Source: Nematostella vectensis (taxonomy: Eukaryota; Cnidaria; Anthozoa; Actiniaria; Edwardsiidae). From it: a stretch of DNA of 64,000 nucleotides. The notes under the pieces are model-generated. The model was not told the DNA's origin, searched no databases, and saw only the letters and a program-made list of their open reading frames with translations. The stretch lies in contig NC_064036.1 in NCBI RefSeq assembly GCF_932526225.1, positions 20,542,953 to 20,606,952 of the forward strand, given 5' to 3'. The position numbers and the translations under genes are program-made. Position 1 is the stretch's first letter, and every line of letters begins with the position of its first letter. Shown here one piece after another: positions 1 to 14,600 of this stretch.

Positions 1-1167
1 GGGCTAGATAAGGCTAGTGGAGCTATGTTGCCCTATCGATGACCACTATTTGGGCTAGATAAGGCTAGTTGAGCTACGTTGCCCTGTCGATGACCACTTT
101 TGGGATTAGGTAAGGCTAGTTGAGCTACGTTGCCCTGTCGATGACCACTATTGGGGCTTGGTAAGGCTAGTGGAGCTACGTTACCCTGTCGATGACCACT
201 ATTGGGGCTAGGTAAGGCTAGTTGAGATACCTTGCCCTGTTGATGACCACTATTTGGGCTAGGTGAGGCTAGTGGAGCTACGTTACCCTGTCGATGACCA
301 CTATTGGGGCTAGGTAAGGCTAGTTGAGATACCTTGCCCTGTTGATGACCACTATTTGGGCTAGGTGAGGCTAGTGGAGCTACGTTACCCTGTCGATGAC
401 CACTATTGGGGTTAGGTATTGCTAGTGGACCTACGTTACCCTGTCGATGACCACTATTGGGGTTAGGTATTGCTAGTGGACCTACGTTACCCTGTTGATG
501 ACCACTTTTGGGGTTAGGTAAGGCTAGTTGAGCTACGTTGTCCTGTCGATGACCACTATTGGGGCTTGGTAAGGCTAGTGGAGCTACGTTGCCTTGTCGA
601 TGACCACTTTTGGGGCTAGGTAAGGCTAGTTGAGCTACGTTGCCCTGTCGATGACCACTCTTTGGGCTAGGTAAGGCTAGTGGAGCTACGTTGCCATTTC
701 AATGACCACTATTTGGGCTAGGTATTGCTAGTGGAGCTACGTTACCCTGTCGATGACCACTATTTGGGCTAGATAAGGCTAGTGTAGCTACGTTGCCCTG
801 TTGATGACCACTTTTGGGGCTAGGTAAGGCTAGTTGAGCTACGTTACCATGTCGATGACCACTATTGGGGCTAGATAAGGCTAGGTGAGATACGTTGCCC
901 TGTCGATGACTACTATTGGGGCTAGGTAAGGGTAGTTGAGATACGGTGCCCTGTCGATGACCACTATTTGGGCTAGATAAGGTTAGTGGAGCTACGTTCC
1001 CCTGTCGATGACCACTATTGGGGCTAGGTAAGGCTAGTTGAGATACGGTACCCTGTCGATGACCACTAAGGCTAGTTGAGATACGGTGCCCTGTCGATGA
1101 CCACTAAGGCTAGTTGAGATACGGTGCCCTGTCGATGACAACTATTAGGGTTAGGTAAGGCTAGTTG
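1..1167. repeat. Minisatellite, ~50-51 bp unit, in an EPG5 intron
   Basis: About 23 tandem copies of a unit containing GATGACCACTATT and AAGGCTAGT. The period is 50-51 bp, seen as GGGCTAG starts near positions 1, 52 and 102. The last copies are shortened. The array runs off the left edge of the window, so its full length is unknown. It lies upstream of the first visible EPG5 exon and is presumably intronic. Confidence 0.9.
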
Positions 1168-1561
1168 ACTATTATATCTTTGGTTGTTCGCCCAAATTTA
1201 CAGTGGTACTCAATTTTCGTCATTAGAACAGACTTCCAGTTCTAGTGAGGGATTCTTTCCAACCCCCCCCCCCCCCCCTGGCCACAGGCCTGGCAGTTTG
1301 GTTCTAACTATGACATAACAACATTACCTTTTGTTCACACTAGGCCATAACAACCGTTTTGTTCACACTAGAAAATAACAGCGTTGGGTTTGGTTCACAC
1401 TATGACAACAACATTACGTTTGTTTCACCTAGGATACAACATTATGTTTAGCTCTCACTAGTTTGCAATAGGACATAACAGCATCGTTTTGGTATCGGAG
1501 GTAATATTTCCTCTAGAGTTCTACTCCTCTTTAAATAACATTATGTCTCATATTTTCAAAG
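1168..1561. other. Intron remainder with C17 run and degenerate repeats
   Basis: No coding signal. There is a homopolymer of about 17 C near 1,263-1,279. Between about 1,310 and 1,480 lie four or five degenerate copies of a segment containing ATAACA and TTCACACTA. The segment ends at the acceptor of the first visible EPG5 exon (AG at 1,560-1,561). Confidence 0.6.
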
Positions 1562-4500
1562 CCCTGATCTGTTTGTGACCGAGGGTTTGGAATACCTTGG
1601 GGTTTTGATTAACGAAAGATGCTTTGGCGCCGCCCTGCGACTTATCGCCAACACGCTACCCATGTTCCTACCCTTCCCTGACAAACTAGTCCAGGACTCA
1701 CGGTAAGTTTCGCTATTTAGTTGAGTTATATAACTAGCCCAATATAGCTTAGTTTAACATACTCTGGCCCTTTAGTGCACTGCTTTGGTAAACTTATCAT
1801 GTATTCAAACACTTAACCCAAATTTTGGCCAGCTCAATGCAGAGAAGTAGCCATAATTTGGATGGTAGTCCTAAATGTGAAAACAAGAATACCCCCAGAA
1901 ATACATCATACTTCATCCCTTTGACCCGTTTTCTGACCATCTGCTAAAGGTTTACCCGCATACTTCATCGACTGTGTCAGCTGGATGGAGAGAATGCGGG
2001 CTACGCTGAGAAACTTTTGTTATACCCAACCGCTGGGGAATTCAGTGCAAGGATTGCTGGCGTTATTCAGGTGAGAGCTTCATATGAGTAGTCAAGTGAT
2101 TTCGGCAACTTTCTATTTCACTTCCAAACTCTAAGTTCCTAACCCTCAAACAAAACATTAATACAGCAACATATCTAGCAGCAGCTTTTCTCGAAATTCC
2201 CTTAATTATTTTAAGAATTGCATCTCATAATTGTAAATCGTATACAGACTCAAAGTATATTGTATATAGTACATTATATATGGAATGGACAGCCTAACCG
2301 AGCTTTTGTTTCTTTAAGTTCTTATCACTTTCCTACTTTCCTTTCAGTGTCATGTGGACCACTGTCATTTCCGTAGCTCGCCTAGCCCGCTTAGCGTGTT
2401 AGAACTGTGGATGAAAGCCCTATGTTCTCTTCCTAGCTGGTACAAGTAAGTATGTGTCACATTTTGGTCGTATGTGCTTGTCTTGATAAACCTATGTTTA
2501 AAAAGGTATATTAGCTAACTTATTTCTTTTAATTAACTAAAAAAGATGTTTCACAGACAAAGGGATTTGATTTATTATCTAGTTTTGACACTAGATATTC
2601 GACAGCAAAGGTCTCAGAAACAAGCATAACTGAATACATTGAAACGTGTTTTGTCTCTAGATGGGATGATGGTGAGAGAGGAGGACTTAGTTGAGTTTTT
2701 GTTACCATTGTTGTCTGCAAAGTAAAAAAAAGGAAACAATGGAATATACAGGAATAATTATGCATTTGCCAAGTTTCTATTTTCCTGCCCTGCTGTGTGC
2801 CCAAGCCTACTTCCCTGTCTATTATACCCTGCGCAAGTGGAAGAAAAACATAGAAATTCATCGTAGTTACTTTGCGGTAGTGAAGCTGCTCACCACAACA
2901 GCTAAGTAGAAGGTTGGCACACTTGCAAAATTGTCCCTGTATGTTCGATTTCCAGGGACATTGGGCTGATCTAGTGACTAACCCGTTATTTCCTTTATCC
3001 AGGGATTGTTCCATTTCCAAGGACAGTGGGCTGATCTATTGACTTACCCGTTATTTTCGTTATCCAGGGACAGTTGCATTCAGTACCTACTTGACTGCCT
3101 TATGCGGGCTGGCCTACGCTTGAAGAATGGCATAGACGCAATACAAACACAGCTTATGGACGCGTACAAGGTAGCAATTTGAAGTCTTAACATTCTGTAG
3201 CGAAGTATATTTGCTTCAATCACTGTAGAATTCTATCCATATTACAGATCAGCTATTTTTTTAAGGGACACTGTGATAGTTTGATTTTTCAAAATGATGA
3301 CACTTCTATTAGAGTGGTAATCACACTAGCACACTTACTTCCGGTCAATATGCAACAATCTCTGATGATTTTTTACCCTGGGTGCAAGTGCCTCCAGACT
3401 TCTCTCGTCCAGTGAATCTAGGCTCTGGTACCCAGGTAATGATTTTTAATGGATGATTTTGTTTTTTCTTTTGTCGGCCAAGGTTTCCGTCTGCCAACCA
3501 GAAGTAAACTGGTGTGATTACCGCTTTGAGCAGAAGAGCTAACCTTTATTCAGGAAAAAAGTGCCATTGAATTTAAAAAAGAAGAATTAAGTAACTAAAT
3601 TAAGTTACAGCTACTAAAAGTATATTCTGAAAGCTGAAACTTAATTGATGTTCAATAAACATCAGCTACACTATTAAATGGCTAACTTGCATTGAGAGGC
3701 CACTTTTCATAACAAAGCCGATACAGCATTGTCACTCAAGACTTAAGTAATACAAAGAGGGCATAAATTAGAGGGGAAACTTTGGTACCAGGCTCTCGCT
3801 TTTTCTTTCTCAGGTCGTGCTGAAGTCTACAGGGGAGCAGAGCCTTCTATCATCCATCATGTCTCTAGTGACTTTCAGCCCAGCTGAACCGCCTCTACTC
3901 TGGGAAATCAAGGTATCTATATTGACATCCAATACTACAAGACTATTGACATCCAATACTACAAGACTATTGACATCCAATACTACAAGACTATTGGCAT
4001 CAAATACTACAAGACTATTGACATCCAATACTACAAGACTATTGACATCCAATACTACAAGACTATTGACATCCAATACTACAAGACTATTGACATCCAA
4101 TACTACAAGACTATTGACATCCAATACTACAAGACTATTGACATCCAATACTACAAGACTATTGACATCCAATACTAAAAGTTTATTGACATCCAATACT
4201 AAAAGACTATTGACATCCAATACTACAAGACTATTGACATCCAATACTACAAGACTATTGACATCCAATACTACAAGACCATTGAAACCAATACTACAAG
4301 ACTATTGACATCCAATACTACAAGACTATTGAAATCCAATACTACAAGACTATTGACATCCAATACTACAAGACTATTGACATCCAATACTACAAGACTA
4401 TTGACATCCAATACTACAACACTATTGACATCCAATACTACAAGACTATTGACGTCTAATACTACAAGTTTATTGACATCCAATACTACAACACTATTGG

Positions 4501-5648
4501 CATCCAATACTACAACACTATTGGCATCCAATACTATAAGACTATTGACATCCAATACTACAAGACTATTGACATCCAATACTACAAGACTATTGACATC
4601 CAATACTACAAGACTATTGACATCCAATACTACAACACTATTGGCATCCAATACTACAAGTTTATTGACATCCAATACTACAACACTAATCATCATTGAA
4701 AAAAGGGCCCTTGTAACATGATTTGATGAAGATAATTTTACCCCTGTCCTGTGCAGAACAGTTTATAGATGCACACTTTATATTTGAATGATGTTATTTT
4801 TCTGGATTCTTATTGGGTTATGTTCAAATCTTCAGACACAGCCTGATTACAGCTACTATGCATACTTTGTACTTGCCATGGAGGATCAACTGGAAGAGAA
4901 TGCTGGCCTTCGGGTAGAAATCAGCAAAGCCCTGGCCAAGAAAGACAGCTGCACAGTCGACCATGCACTTAAGGTGAGTTTTTAGTCGTTTCAAGGGTAC
5001 AAACTAATGCAAATAAACCTTATTACGGTATTTGTTATTTACTCAGAAAGTTACAAAGAAGTTGAAACTTCGCTGGAACCCACAGCCATACCGGCTTAGT
5101 ATCTACCGGTGGGCAAACCAAGCCCTGGTGACTAGTGCAGACCACCCTGTGTTGCCACTCATTTGGCAGAAGTTCTTCAAACTCTTCTTTGAGCGCCCTA
5201 AAGCAGAGCCAGGGTAAGAAAACACTAGATTACAGATGAAAATTGTTACGGCTGGAAACTGACTAGTGAAATCAATCAATCAATGCATATATTTATTTGG
5301 CATCTTTTAGCCCGTTGACTGGTCTCTGGATTTGCAGCAGACACTTGCAAGCGTTAAGCAAGAATTACTTATTTCCTGTTGCCTTACATAGTACAAAAGT
5401 GTGTTTGAGTTCCGTACTGTTGATGTTTTTAGGCTGCCGCCGCGAGGAGGGGTTGGATACAGATTTTTTGACAGCCACGCAGACGTGTGTTTGTTGAAGA
5501 AGATGAAGCAGCGCCTGCATACAATCGCCGAACATCACAAAAGCATCTCCTCTCAGACCAGGACAGACCAGGTCCAGATATCGGACGGCGACTCAGAGGT
5601 CGATAAGCAGTTCGAAGAAACTAAGTTTTTTCATGAGAAAGTGTCCAT
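1562..5648 (+). CDS. EPG5: EPG5 exons 1-8 of the window
   Basis: Eight exons (1562-1702, 1950-2070, 2348-2445, 3068-3170, 3814-3912, 4836-4973, 5047-5213, 5433-5648). Exon 7 carries the best conserved block of the central region, IYRWANQAL followed by HPVLPLIWQKFF, and exon 8 continues with GYRFFDSHADVCLLKKMKQR. The order and spacing equal vertebrate EPG5. The acceptor region of exon 4 exists twice: two ~60-bp copies between about 2,940 and 3,067 each end in a TATCCAG acceptor. I chose the second because it restores phase (AA|G). The intron after exon 5 is almost entirely a 24-bp minisatellite starting 8 bases past the donor. Confidence 0.93.
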
Positions 5649-8600
5649 GTAAGTGAAAAAAAAATGTGTATTGATATATGCAACATCAGAAATACACAAA
5701 GCCATGCTGTTGTTTGCAACCAAGGTTACGGTTCACGTCACCCTGAAAAAATTCAAATGTGTATCAAAAATGATTTGTTTAGATCATTATCTAGGATACT
5801 AAAACCAAAGTGTTGGAAATTAGAGATCTACTATGGCACTTAAATGCAACAAACTCGTTAACTGTTGGAACACTACAATTTATCCGGTTTTCGTATAATT
5901 TGGCAGACATGTAGAACTATAGCCTCGCTTCATATTGTTTGTTAATCAAAAATTGCATATGGCAACTTTGAAATACAATAGCCCTTCAATGGAATACGGT
6001 ATGAATAAAATGAGACACCCTTTTAAAGATTGAAATGTGCTGATGGAAATAAGACATATTGAGTAAATATAGGTGCACGGTTAAAGTACTACCATTTTCG
6101 CTAAAAACAACTGTATGGTTTTGTGTATTTCGGCCGCGAAGGCTTAGTTCAAGTGTCGTATAATCCATGAGCCGTCTTCAAACAAAGTTGATTATTTATC
6201 TTCATTTTTATGCATTTCCGTTGAATGCAGCATAATAGAGCGTTTGAACTAAGCCTAAATGAAAATAAATGTAAAAAAAAAACATTAGTAAATGCTCAGT
6301 TATGTTTAGAATCTTGTTATGTTCAGTATTTGTTATTGCCAAAAATCTGGCACGCCAATTTATTTCTAGCGTGATGGGGTCGTGAAGGGGAAACGTTAAG
6401 GGCCTATGGTACTATCTCGTTGCTACGAAACATCGTTGCTATGAAAGGGACAAGCGCTACATTCGATTAAATAGACTTAAATCGCCGGACGGCCTCAAAA
6501 TTGATTTCGTGGCCCAGTGGTAAGCACCTTTGACTCATAAACAAGTGCTCCAGGTTCAAATCCTGGTCCAGTCTATTTTTTTTCTTCGAAACTCCAGTTC
6601 TAACTTTTTTTTCCCAAGAGATTAATATAAACTTTGACATTTTGTAGAAGAAAATGCTATTTTTATATGTTTTCAGAGAATAAAAAAAGAGGCGAAAAAA
6701 AACAAGATGGCGGCCATTTGCGCGCGAGAAAAACACCATAATTTTTCATTCAAACCATTGATATTACCATTCCTAACAACTTAGCGCATGGGATTTTTGA
6801 AGGAAATGAAAAAAATTATTACCAAATATGTGGTTTTCGAAGAACATGAAAAAGCGTTATTGCTCGTGGTATCAAAATTTCGCTTTCCGAGTTTTAGAAA
6901 ATAGTGATGTTAAAATATTTTTTGCAAAAAATATGATGTTAGATTTGAACAGTAGCTTCTCCGACACGTTTCTCTGTTCTGGGTTACGTGACCATGGAAG
7001 GGGTCTGATGACGTCATTACTTGTGTCATTTATGTTGAAAGTTCCAAGAGATTTGACTAAAAACAGAAGCTATTATAAAACAAACAAATTTTCCTAGCAA
7101 AGGACTCAAAAGATAGTACCATAGGCCCTTATAATAGTAGGCCCTGGCAATAACCAGGGCATACTTAGACGCAATAACCAGTGCATACTTAGATGCAATA
7201 ACCAGGGCATACTTAGACACAATAACCAGGGCATACTTAGACAATAACCAGGGCATACTTAGACACAATAACCAGTGCATAGTTAGACACAATAACCAGG
7301 GCATACTTAGACACAATGACCAGGGCATACTTAGACAATAACCAGGGCATACTTAGACACAATGACCAGGGCATACTTAGACAATAACCAGGGCATACTT
7401 AGACACAATAACCAGGGCATACTTAGACACAATAACCAGGGCATACTTAGACGCAATGACCAGGGCATACTTAGACACATAACCAGGGCATAGTTAGACA
7501 CAATAACCAGGGCATATTTAGACACAATAACCAGGGCATAGTTAGACGCAATAACCAGGGCATAGTTAGACACAATAACCAGGGCATACTTAGACACAAT
7601 AACCAGTGCATACTTAGACACAATAACCAGGGCATACTTAGACACAATAACCAGTGCATACCTAGACAATAACCAGGGCATACTTAGACACAATAACCAG
7701 GGCATACTTAGACGCAATGACCAGGGCATACTTAGACACAATAACCAGGGCATACTTAGACACAATAACCAGTGCATACTTAGACAATAACCAGGCCATA
7801 CTTAGACACAATAACCAGTGCATACTTAGAGGCAATGACCAGGGCATACTTAGACACAATAACCAGGGCACACATAGACACAATAACCAGGGCATACTTA
7901 GACACAATAACCAGGGCATACTTAGAGGCAATAACTAGGGCATACTTAGACACAATAACCAGGGCATACTTAGACACAAAAACCAGGGCATAGTTAGACA
8001 CAATAACCAGGGCATAGTTAGAAACAATAACAAGGGCATACTTAACACAATAACCAGGGCATACTTAGACACAATAACCAGGGCATACTTAGACACAATA
8101 ACCAGGGCATACTTAGAGGCAATGACCAGGGCATACTTAGACAATAACCAGGGCATACTTAGACGCAATGACCAGGGCATACTTAGACACAATAACCAGG
8201 GCATACTTAGACACAATAACCAGGGCATAGTTAGACACAATAACCAGGGCATACTTAGACACAATAACCAGGGCATACTTAGACACAATAACCAGGGCAT
8301 AGTTAGACACAATAACCAGGGCATAGTTAGACACAATAACCAGGGCATACTTAGACACAATAACCAGGGCATACTTAACACAATAACCAGGGCATACTTA
8401 GACACAATAACCAGGGCATACTTAAACAATAACCAGGGCATACTTAGACACAATAACCAGGGCATACTTAGACACATAACCAGGGCATACTTAGACACAA
8501 TAACCAGGGCATACTTAGAGGCAATAACTAGGGCATACTTGGACGCAATGACCAGTGCATTCTTAGATGCAATGACCAGTGCATTCTTAGATGCAATGAC

Positions 8601-11600
8601 CAGTGCATACTTAGAGGCAATAACCAGGGCATACTTAAACAAAATAACCAGGGCATACTTAGCGCGGTAATATGGGTGTACTTGGACCCAGCAGCCATTA
8701 TGTTTGTAATTCCTCATTTTGTTTGCTCTACTTTGACATTCTTTGCCTAAGTTATTTTGAAGGTTCTTTCTTGTAAAATCTATGTGCCGTTGTCCACTAT
8801 GCTTGTCTAACTTCGTCTTTCTTTGTAAGGTTCTACCAAACGCTTGTGCTATGGCTAGATGAGCCACGTCTCCATGATCCATCCCTATTTCTGCCTACCC
8901 TACCACCTCCCTATGACTACCAGCGACTTGATGCACTACTTAAACCAGAACAGGTATGGGTAGCAACTATAATACTGTAACAGGTATGGGTATTAACTAT
9001 ACTACTGTAACATGTATGGGTAGCAACTGTAATACTGTAACAGGTATAGGTATTAACTATAATACTGTAACAGGTATGGGTAGGAACTATAATACTGTAA
9101 CAGGTATGGGTAGGAACTATAATACTGTAACAGGTATGGGTAGCAACTATAATACTGTAACAGGTATGGGTAGCAACTATAATACTGTAACAGGTATGGT
9201 ATTAACTATACTACTGTAACAGGTATGGGTAGCAACTATAATACTGTAACAGGTAAGGGTAGCAACTATAATACTGTAACAGGTATGGTATTAACTATAC
9301 TACTGTAACAGGTATGGGTAGCAACTATAATACTGTAACAGGTATGGGTAGCAACTATAATACTGTAACAGGTACGGGTAGCAACTGTTATATTGTTACA
9401 GGAATTGGTAGCAACTATAATACTGTAACAGGTATAAGTATTAACTATAATACTGTAACAGGTATGGGTAGCAACTATAATACTGTAACAGGTATGGGTA
9501 GGAACTATAATACTGTAACAGGTATGGGTAGCAACTATAATACTGTAACAGGTATAGGTAGCAACTATAATACTGTAACAGGTATGGGTAGCAACTATAA
9601 TACTGTAACAGGTATGAGTAGCAACTATAATACTGTAACAGGTATGGGTAGCAACTATACTACTGTAACAGGTATGGGTAGGAACTATAATACTGTAACA
9701 GGTATGGGTAGGAACTATAATACTGTAACAGGTATGGTATTAACTATACTACTGTAACAGGTATGGGTAGCAACTATAATACTGTAACAGGTATGGGTAG
9801 GAACTATAATACTGTAACAGGTATGGGTAGCAACTATAATACTGTAACAGGTATAGGTAGCAACTATAATACTGTAACAGGTATGGGTAGCAACTATAAT
9901 ACTGTAACAGGTATGAGTAGCAACTATAATACTGTAACAGGTATGGGTAGCAACTATAATACTGTAACAGGAATGGGTAGCAACTATACTACTGTAACAG
10001 GTATGGGTAGGAACTATAATACTGTAACAGGTATGGTATTAACTATACTACTGTAACAGGTATGGGAAGCAACTATAATACTGTAACAGGTAAGGGTAGG
10101 AACTATAATACTGTAACAGGTATGGGTAGCAACTATAATACTGTAACAGGTATGGGTAGCAACTATAATACTGTAACAGGTATGGTATTAACTATACTAC
10201 TGTAACAGGTATGGGTAGCAACTATAATACTGTAACAGGTAAGGGTAGCAACTATAATACTGTAACAGGTATGGTATTAACTATACTACTGTAACAGGTA
10301 TGGGTAGCAACTATAATACTGTAACAGGTATGGGTAGCAACTATAATACTGTAACAGGTACGGGTAGCAACTGTTATATTGTTACAGGAATTGGTAGCAA
10401 CTATAATACTGTAACAGGTATAAGTATTAACTATAATACTGTAACAGGTATGGGTAGCAACTATAATACTGTAACAGGTATGGGTAGGAACTATAATACT
10501 GTAACAGGTATGGTATTAACTATACTACTGTAACAGGTATGGGTAGCAACTATAATACTGTAACAGGTAAGGGTAGCAACTATACTACTGTAACAGGTAT
10601 GGGTAGCAACTATAATACTGTAACAGGTATGGGTAGGAACTATAATACTGTAACAGGTATGGGTATTAACTATACTACTGTAACAGGTATGGGTAGCAAC
10701 TATAATACTGTAACAGGTATGGGTAGCAACTATACTACTGTAACATGTATGGGTAGCCACTATAATACTGTAACAGGAATGGGTAGCAACTATAATACTG
10801 TAACAGGTATAGGTATTAACTATAATATTGTAACAGGTATGGGTAGAAACTATAATACTGTAACAGGTATGGGTAGAAACTATAATACTGTAACAGGTAT
10901 GGGTAGGAACTATAATACTGTAACAGGTATGGGTAGGAACTATAATACTGTAACAGGTATGGGTAGCAACTATAATACTGTAACAGGTATGGTATTAACT
11001 ATACTACTGTAACAGGTATGGGTAGCAACTATAATACTGTAACAGGTATGGTATTAACTATACTACTGTAACAGGTATAAGTATTAACTATAATACTTTA
11101 ACAGGTATGGGTAGCAACTATAATACTGTAACAGGTATGGTATTAACTATACTACTGTAACAGGTATGGGTAGCAACTATAATACTGTAACAGGTATGGG
11201 TAGCAACTATAATACTGTAACAGGTATGGGTAGCAACTATACTACTGTAACAGGTATGGGTAGCAACTATAATACTGTAACAGGTATGGGTAGCAACTAT
11301 AATACTGTAACAGGTACGGGTAGCAACTATACTACTGTAACAGGTATGGGTAGCAACTATAATACTGTAACAGGTATGGGTAGCAACTATAATACTGTAA
11401 CAGGTATGGGTAGCAACTATACTACTGTAACAGGTATGGGTAGCAACTATACTACTGTAACAGGTATGGGTAGAAACTATAATACTGTAACAGGTATGGG
11501 TAGCAACTATAATACTGTAACAGGTATGGGTATCAACTATAATACTGTAACAGGTATGGGTATTAACTATACTACTGTAACATGTATGGGTAGCCACTAT

Positions 11601-14600
11601 AATACTGTAACAGGAATGGGTAGCAACTATAATACTGTAACAGGTATAGGTATTAACTATAATACTGTAACAGGTATGGGTAGAAACTATAATACTGTAA
11701 CAGGTATGGGTAGAAACTATAATACTGTAACAGGTATGGGTAGGAACTATAATACTGTAACAGGTATGGGTAGGAACTATAATACTGTAACAGGTATGGG
11801 TAGCAACTATAATACTGTAACAGGTATGGTATTAACTATACTACTGTAACAGGTATGGGTAGCAACTATAATACTGTAACAGGTATGATATTAACTATAC
11901 TACTGTAACAGGTATAAGTATTAACTATAATACTGTAACAGGTATGGGTAGCAACTATAATACTGTAACAGGTACGGGTAGCAACTGTTATATTGTTACA
12001 GGAATTGGTAGCAACTATAATACTGTAACAGGTATAAGTATTAACTATAATACTGTAACAGGTATAAGTATTAACTATAATACTGTAACAGGTATGGGTA
12101 TTAACCATACTACTGTAACAGGTATGGGTAGCAACTATACTACTGTAACAGGTATGGGTAGGAACTATAATACTGTAACAGGTATGGGTAGCAACTATAA
12201 TACTGTAACAGGAATGGGTAGCAACTATACTACTGTAACAGGTATGGGTAGGAACTATAATACTGTAACAGGTATGGTATTAACTATACTACTGTAACAG
12301 GTATGGGTAGCAACTATAATACTGTAACAGGTATGGGTAGCAACTATAATACTGTAACAGGTATGGTATTAACTATACTACTGTAACAGGTATGGGTAGC
12401 AACTATAATACTGTAACAGGTATGGGTAGCAACTATAATACTGTAACAGGTATGGGTATTAACTATACTACTGTAACATGTATGGGTAGCCACTATAATA
12501 CTGTAACAGGAATGGGTAGCAACTATAATACTGTAACAGGTATAGGTATTAACTATAATACTGTAACAGGTATGGGTAGAAACTATAATACTGTAACAGG
12601 TATGGGTAGAAACTATAATACTGTAACAGGTATGGGTAGGAACTATAATACTGTAACAGGTATGGGTAGGAACTATAATACTGTAACAGGTATGGGTAGC
12701 AACTATAATACTGTAACAGGTATGGTATTAACTATACTACTGTAACAGGTATGGGTAGCAACTATAATACTGTAACAGGTATGGTATTAACTATACTACT
12801 GTAACAGGTATAAGTATTAACTATAATACTGTAACAGGTATGGGTAGCAACTATAATACTGTAACAGGTATGGTATTAACTATACTACTGTAACAGGTAT
12901 GGGTAGCAACTATAATACTGTAACAGGTATGGGTAGCAACTATAATACTGTAACAAGTATGGGTAGCAACTATAATACTGTAACAGGTATGGGTAGCAAC
13001 TATACTACTGTAACAGGTATGGGTAGCAACTATACTACTGTAACAGGTATGGGTAGCAACTATAATACTGTAACAGGTATGGGTATCAACTATAATACTG
13101 TAACAGGTATGGGTATTAACTATACTACTGTAACATGTATGGGTAGCCACTATAATACTGTAACAGGAATGGGTAGCAACTATAATACTGTAACAGGTAT
13201 AGGTATTAACTATAATACTGTAACAGGTATGGGTAGAAACTATAATACTGTAACAGGTATGGGTAGAAACTATAATACTGTAACAGGTATGGGTAGGAAC
13301 TATAATACTGTAACAGGTATGGGTAGGAACTATAATACTGTAACAGGTATGGGTAGCAACTATAATACTGTAACAGGTATGGTATTAACTATACTACTGT
13401 AACAGGTATGGGTAGCAACTATAATACTGTAACATGTATGGTATTAACTATACTACTGTAACAGGTATAAGTATTAACTATAATACTGTAACAGGTATGG
13501 GTAGCAACTATAATACTGTAACAGGTACGGGTAGCAACTGTTATATTGTTACAGGAATTGGTAGCAACTATAATACTGTAACAGGTATAAGTATTAACTA
13601 TAATACTGTAACAGGTATAAGTATTAACTATAATACTGTAACAGGTATGGGTATTAACCATACTACTGTAACAGGTATGGGTAGCAACTATAATACTGTA
13701 ACAGGAATGGGTAGCAACTATAATACTGTAACAGGTATAGTATGCAACTATAATACTGTAACAGGTATGGGTGACAACATGAAGTTTTAGTTGTTCCTTT
13801 TTGTTTGCGATAGTCACCTTGGTGGGAGCTAGTTCATACGAATAAGATGGACTATGAAATTCTTGAGTTGACTGGAAAATGGTTGAAGCATGCTCATGGA
13901 GCCCACAGGCGTACCACAAGTTCCATGACAAGGCAATGGTCTAGTAGATCAACAGAGACAGGTAATATACTAGTATACCTATATTTTAGTTAATATACGG
14001 TCAAGTCAGGAGCTGATCCAGATGATTAATAAGACATGTGCTCCCTCCCACCCACTTTTCTGTATCCACCTTTGCAAGTACATCACCTGAGGCAATATTT
14101 TAGCTTTTCTTCTTAATACTTTGTAAGGTAATGCACTAGTGCACTAGTAAGATTTTTCAGTAAATGACGTGAGGCGGTAGTTATATAAGTACTTGCTAAG
14201 GTCGTCCTGGGTATGACAAGCTTGCCTGTCTGCTTGCTAGAGCTTTCTGATGAGAGTTCACATACTACAGCTACCATACCAGGTACAGGCCCGTAGCCAG
14301 GGGGGGCTGGAATTTCGACTGAAATGTCCGCTTTTATAACGAACAATTAAGGACGAGCCACCTAAGAGAAAATGTTTCGCTTTATGGGCAAACAACCCCT
14401 CCCCCGCTCAAAATCCTGGCTATGGGCCTGAGGTATCCTGGAAGTAGTATTGAGTATAGAGTGTAGTATTTTACACAGAAGCCATATGATTTTTGAAAAA
14501 CATGATTTTTAAAAGTTTGAGATGGTATAGATGGCATCTGATGCATTATTTCATACTTTAAAAGGCTATTGACAATGCCAAGTTGAGCTCCAAGTAGTCT

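Noticed and set aside
3810-4721. Repetitive open frames of 138-163 codons on both strands
   Set aside because: They are products of a 24-bp minisatellite whose length is a multiple of three. The true exon 5 ends at 3,912 with a donor before the array.
6503-6573. Functional tRNA-Met gene
   Set aside because: The acceptor and D stems do not pair well and it lies inside a repeat element. It is kept as a tRNA-like segment only.
7026-8882. Minus-strand open frames of up to 315 codons (KYALVIVS / MPWLLCLS repeats)
   Set aside because: Translation of the 24-bp array in EPG5 intron 8, with several equivalent frames and no start or splice context.
8956-13790. CRISPR-like regular array
   Set aside because: Units are contiguous with no unique spacers, and the context is a eukaryotic intron. 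It is a minisatellite.
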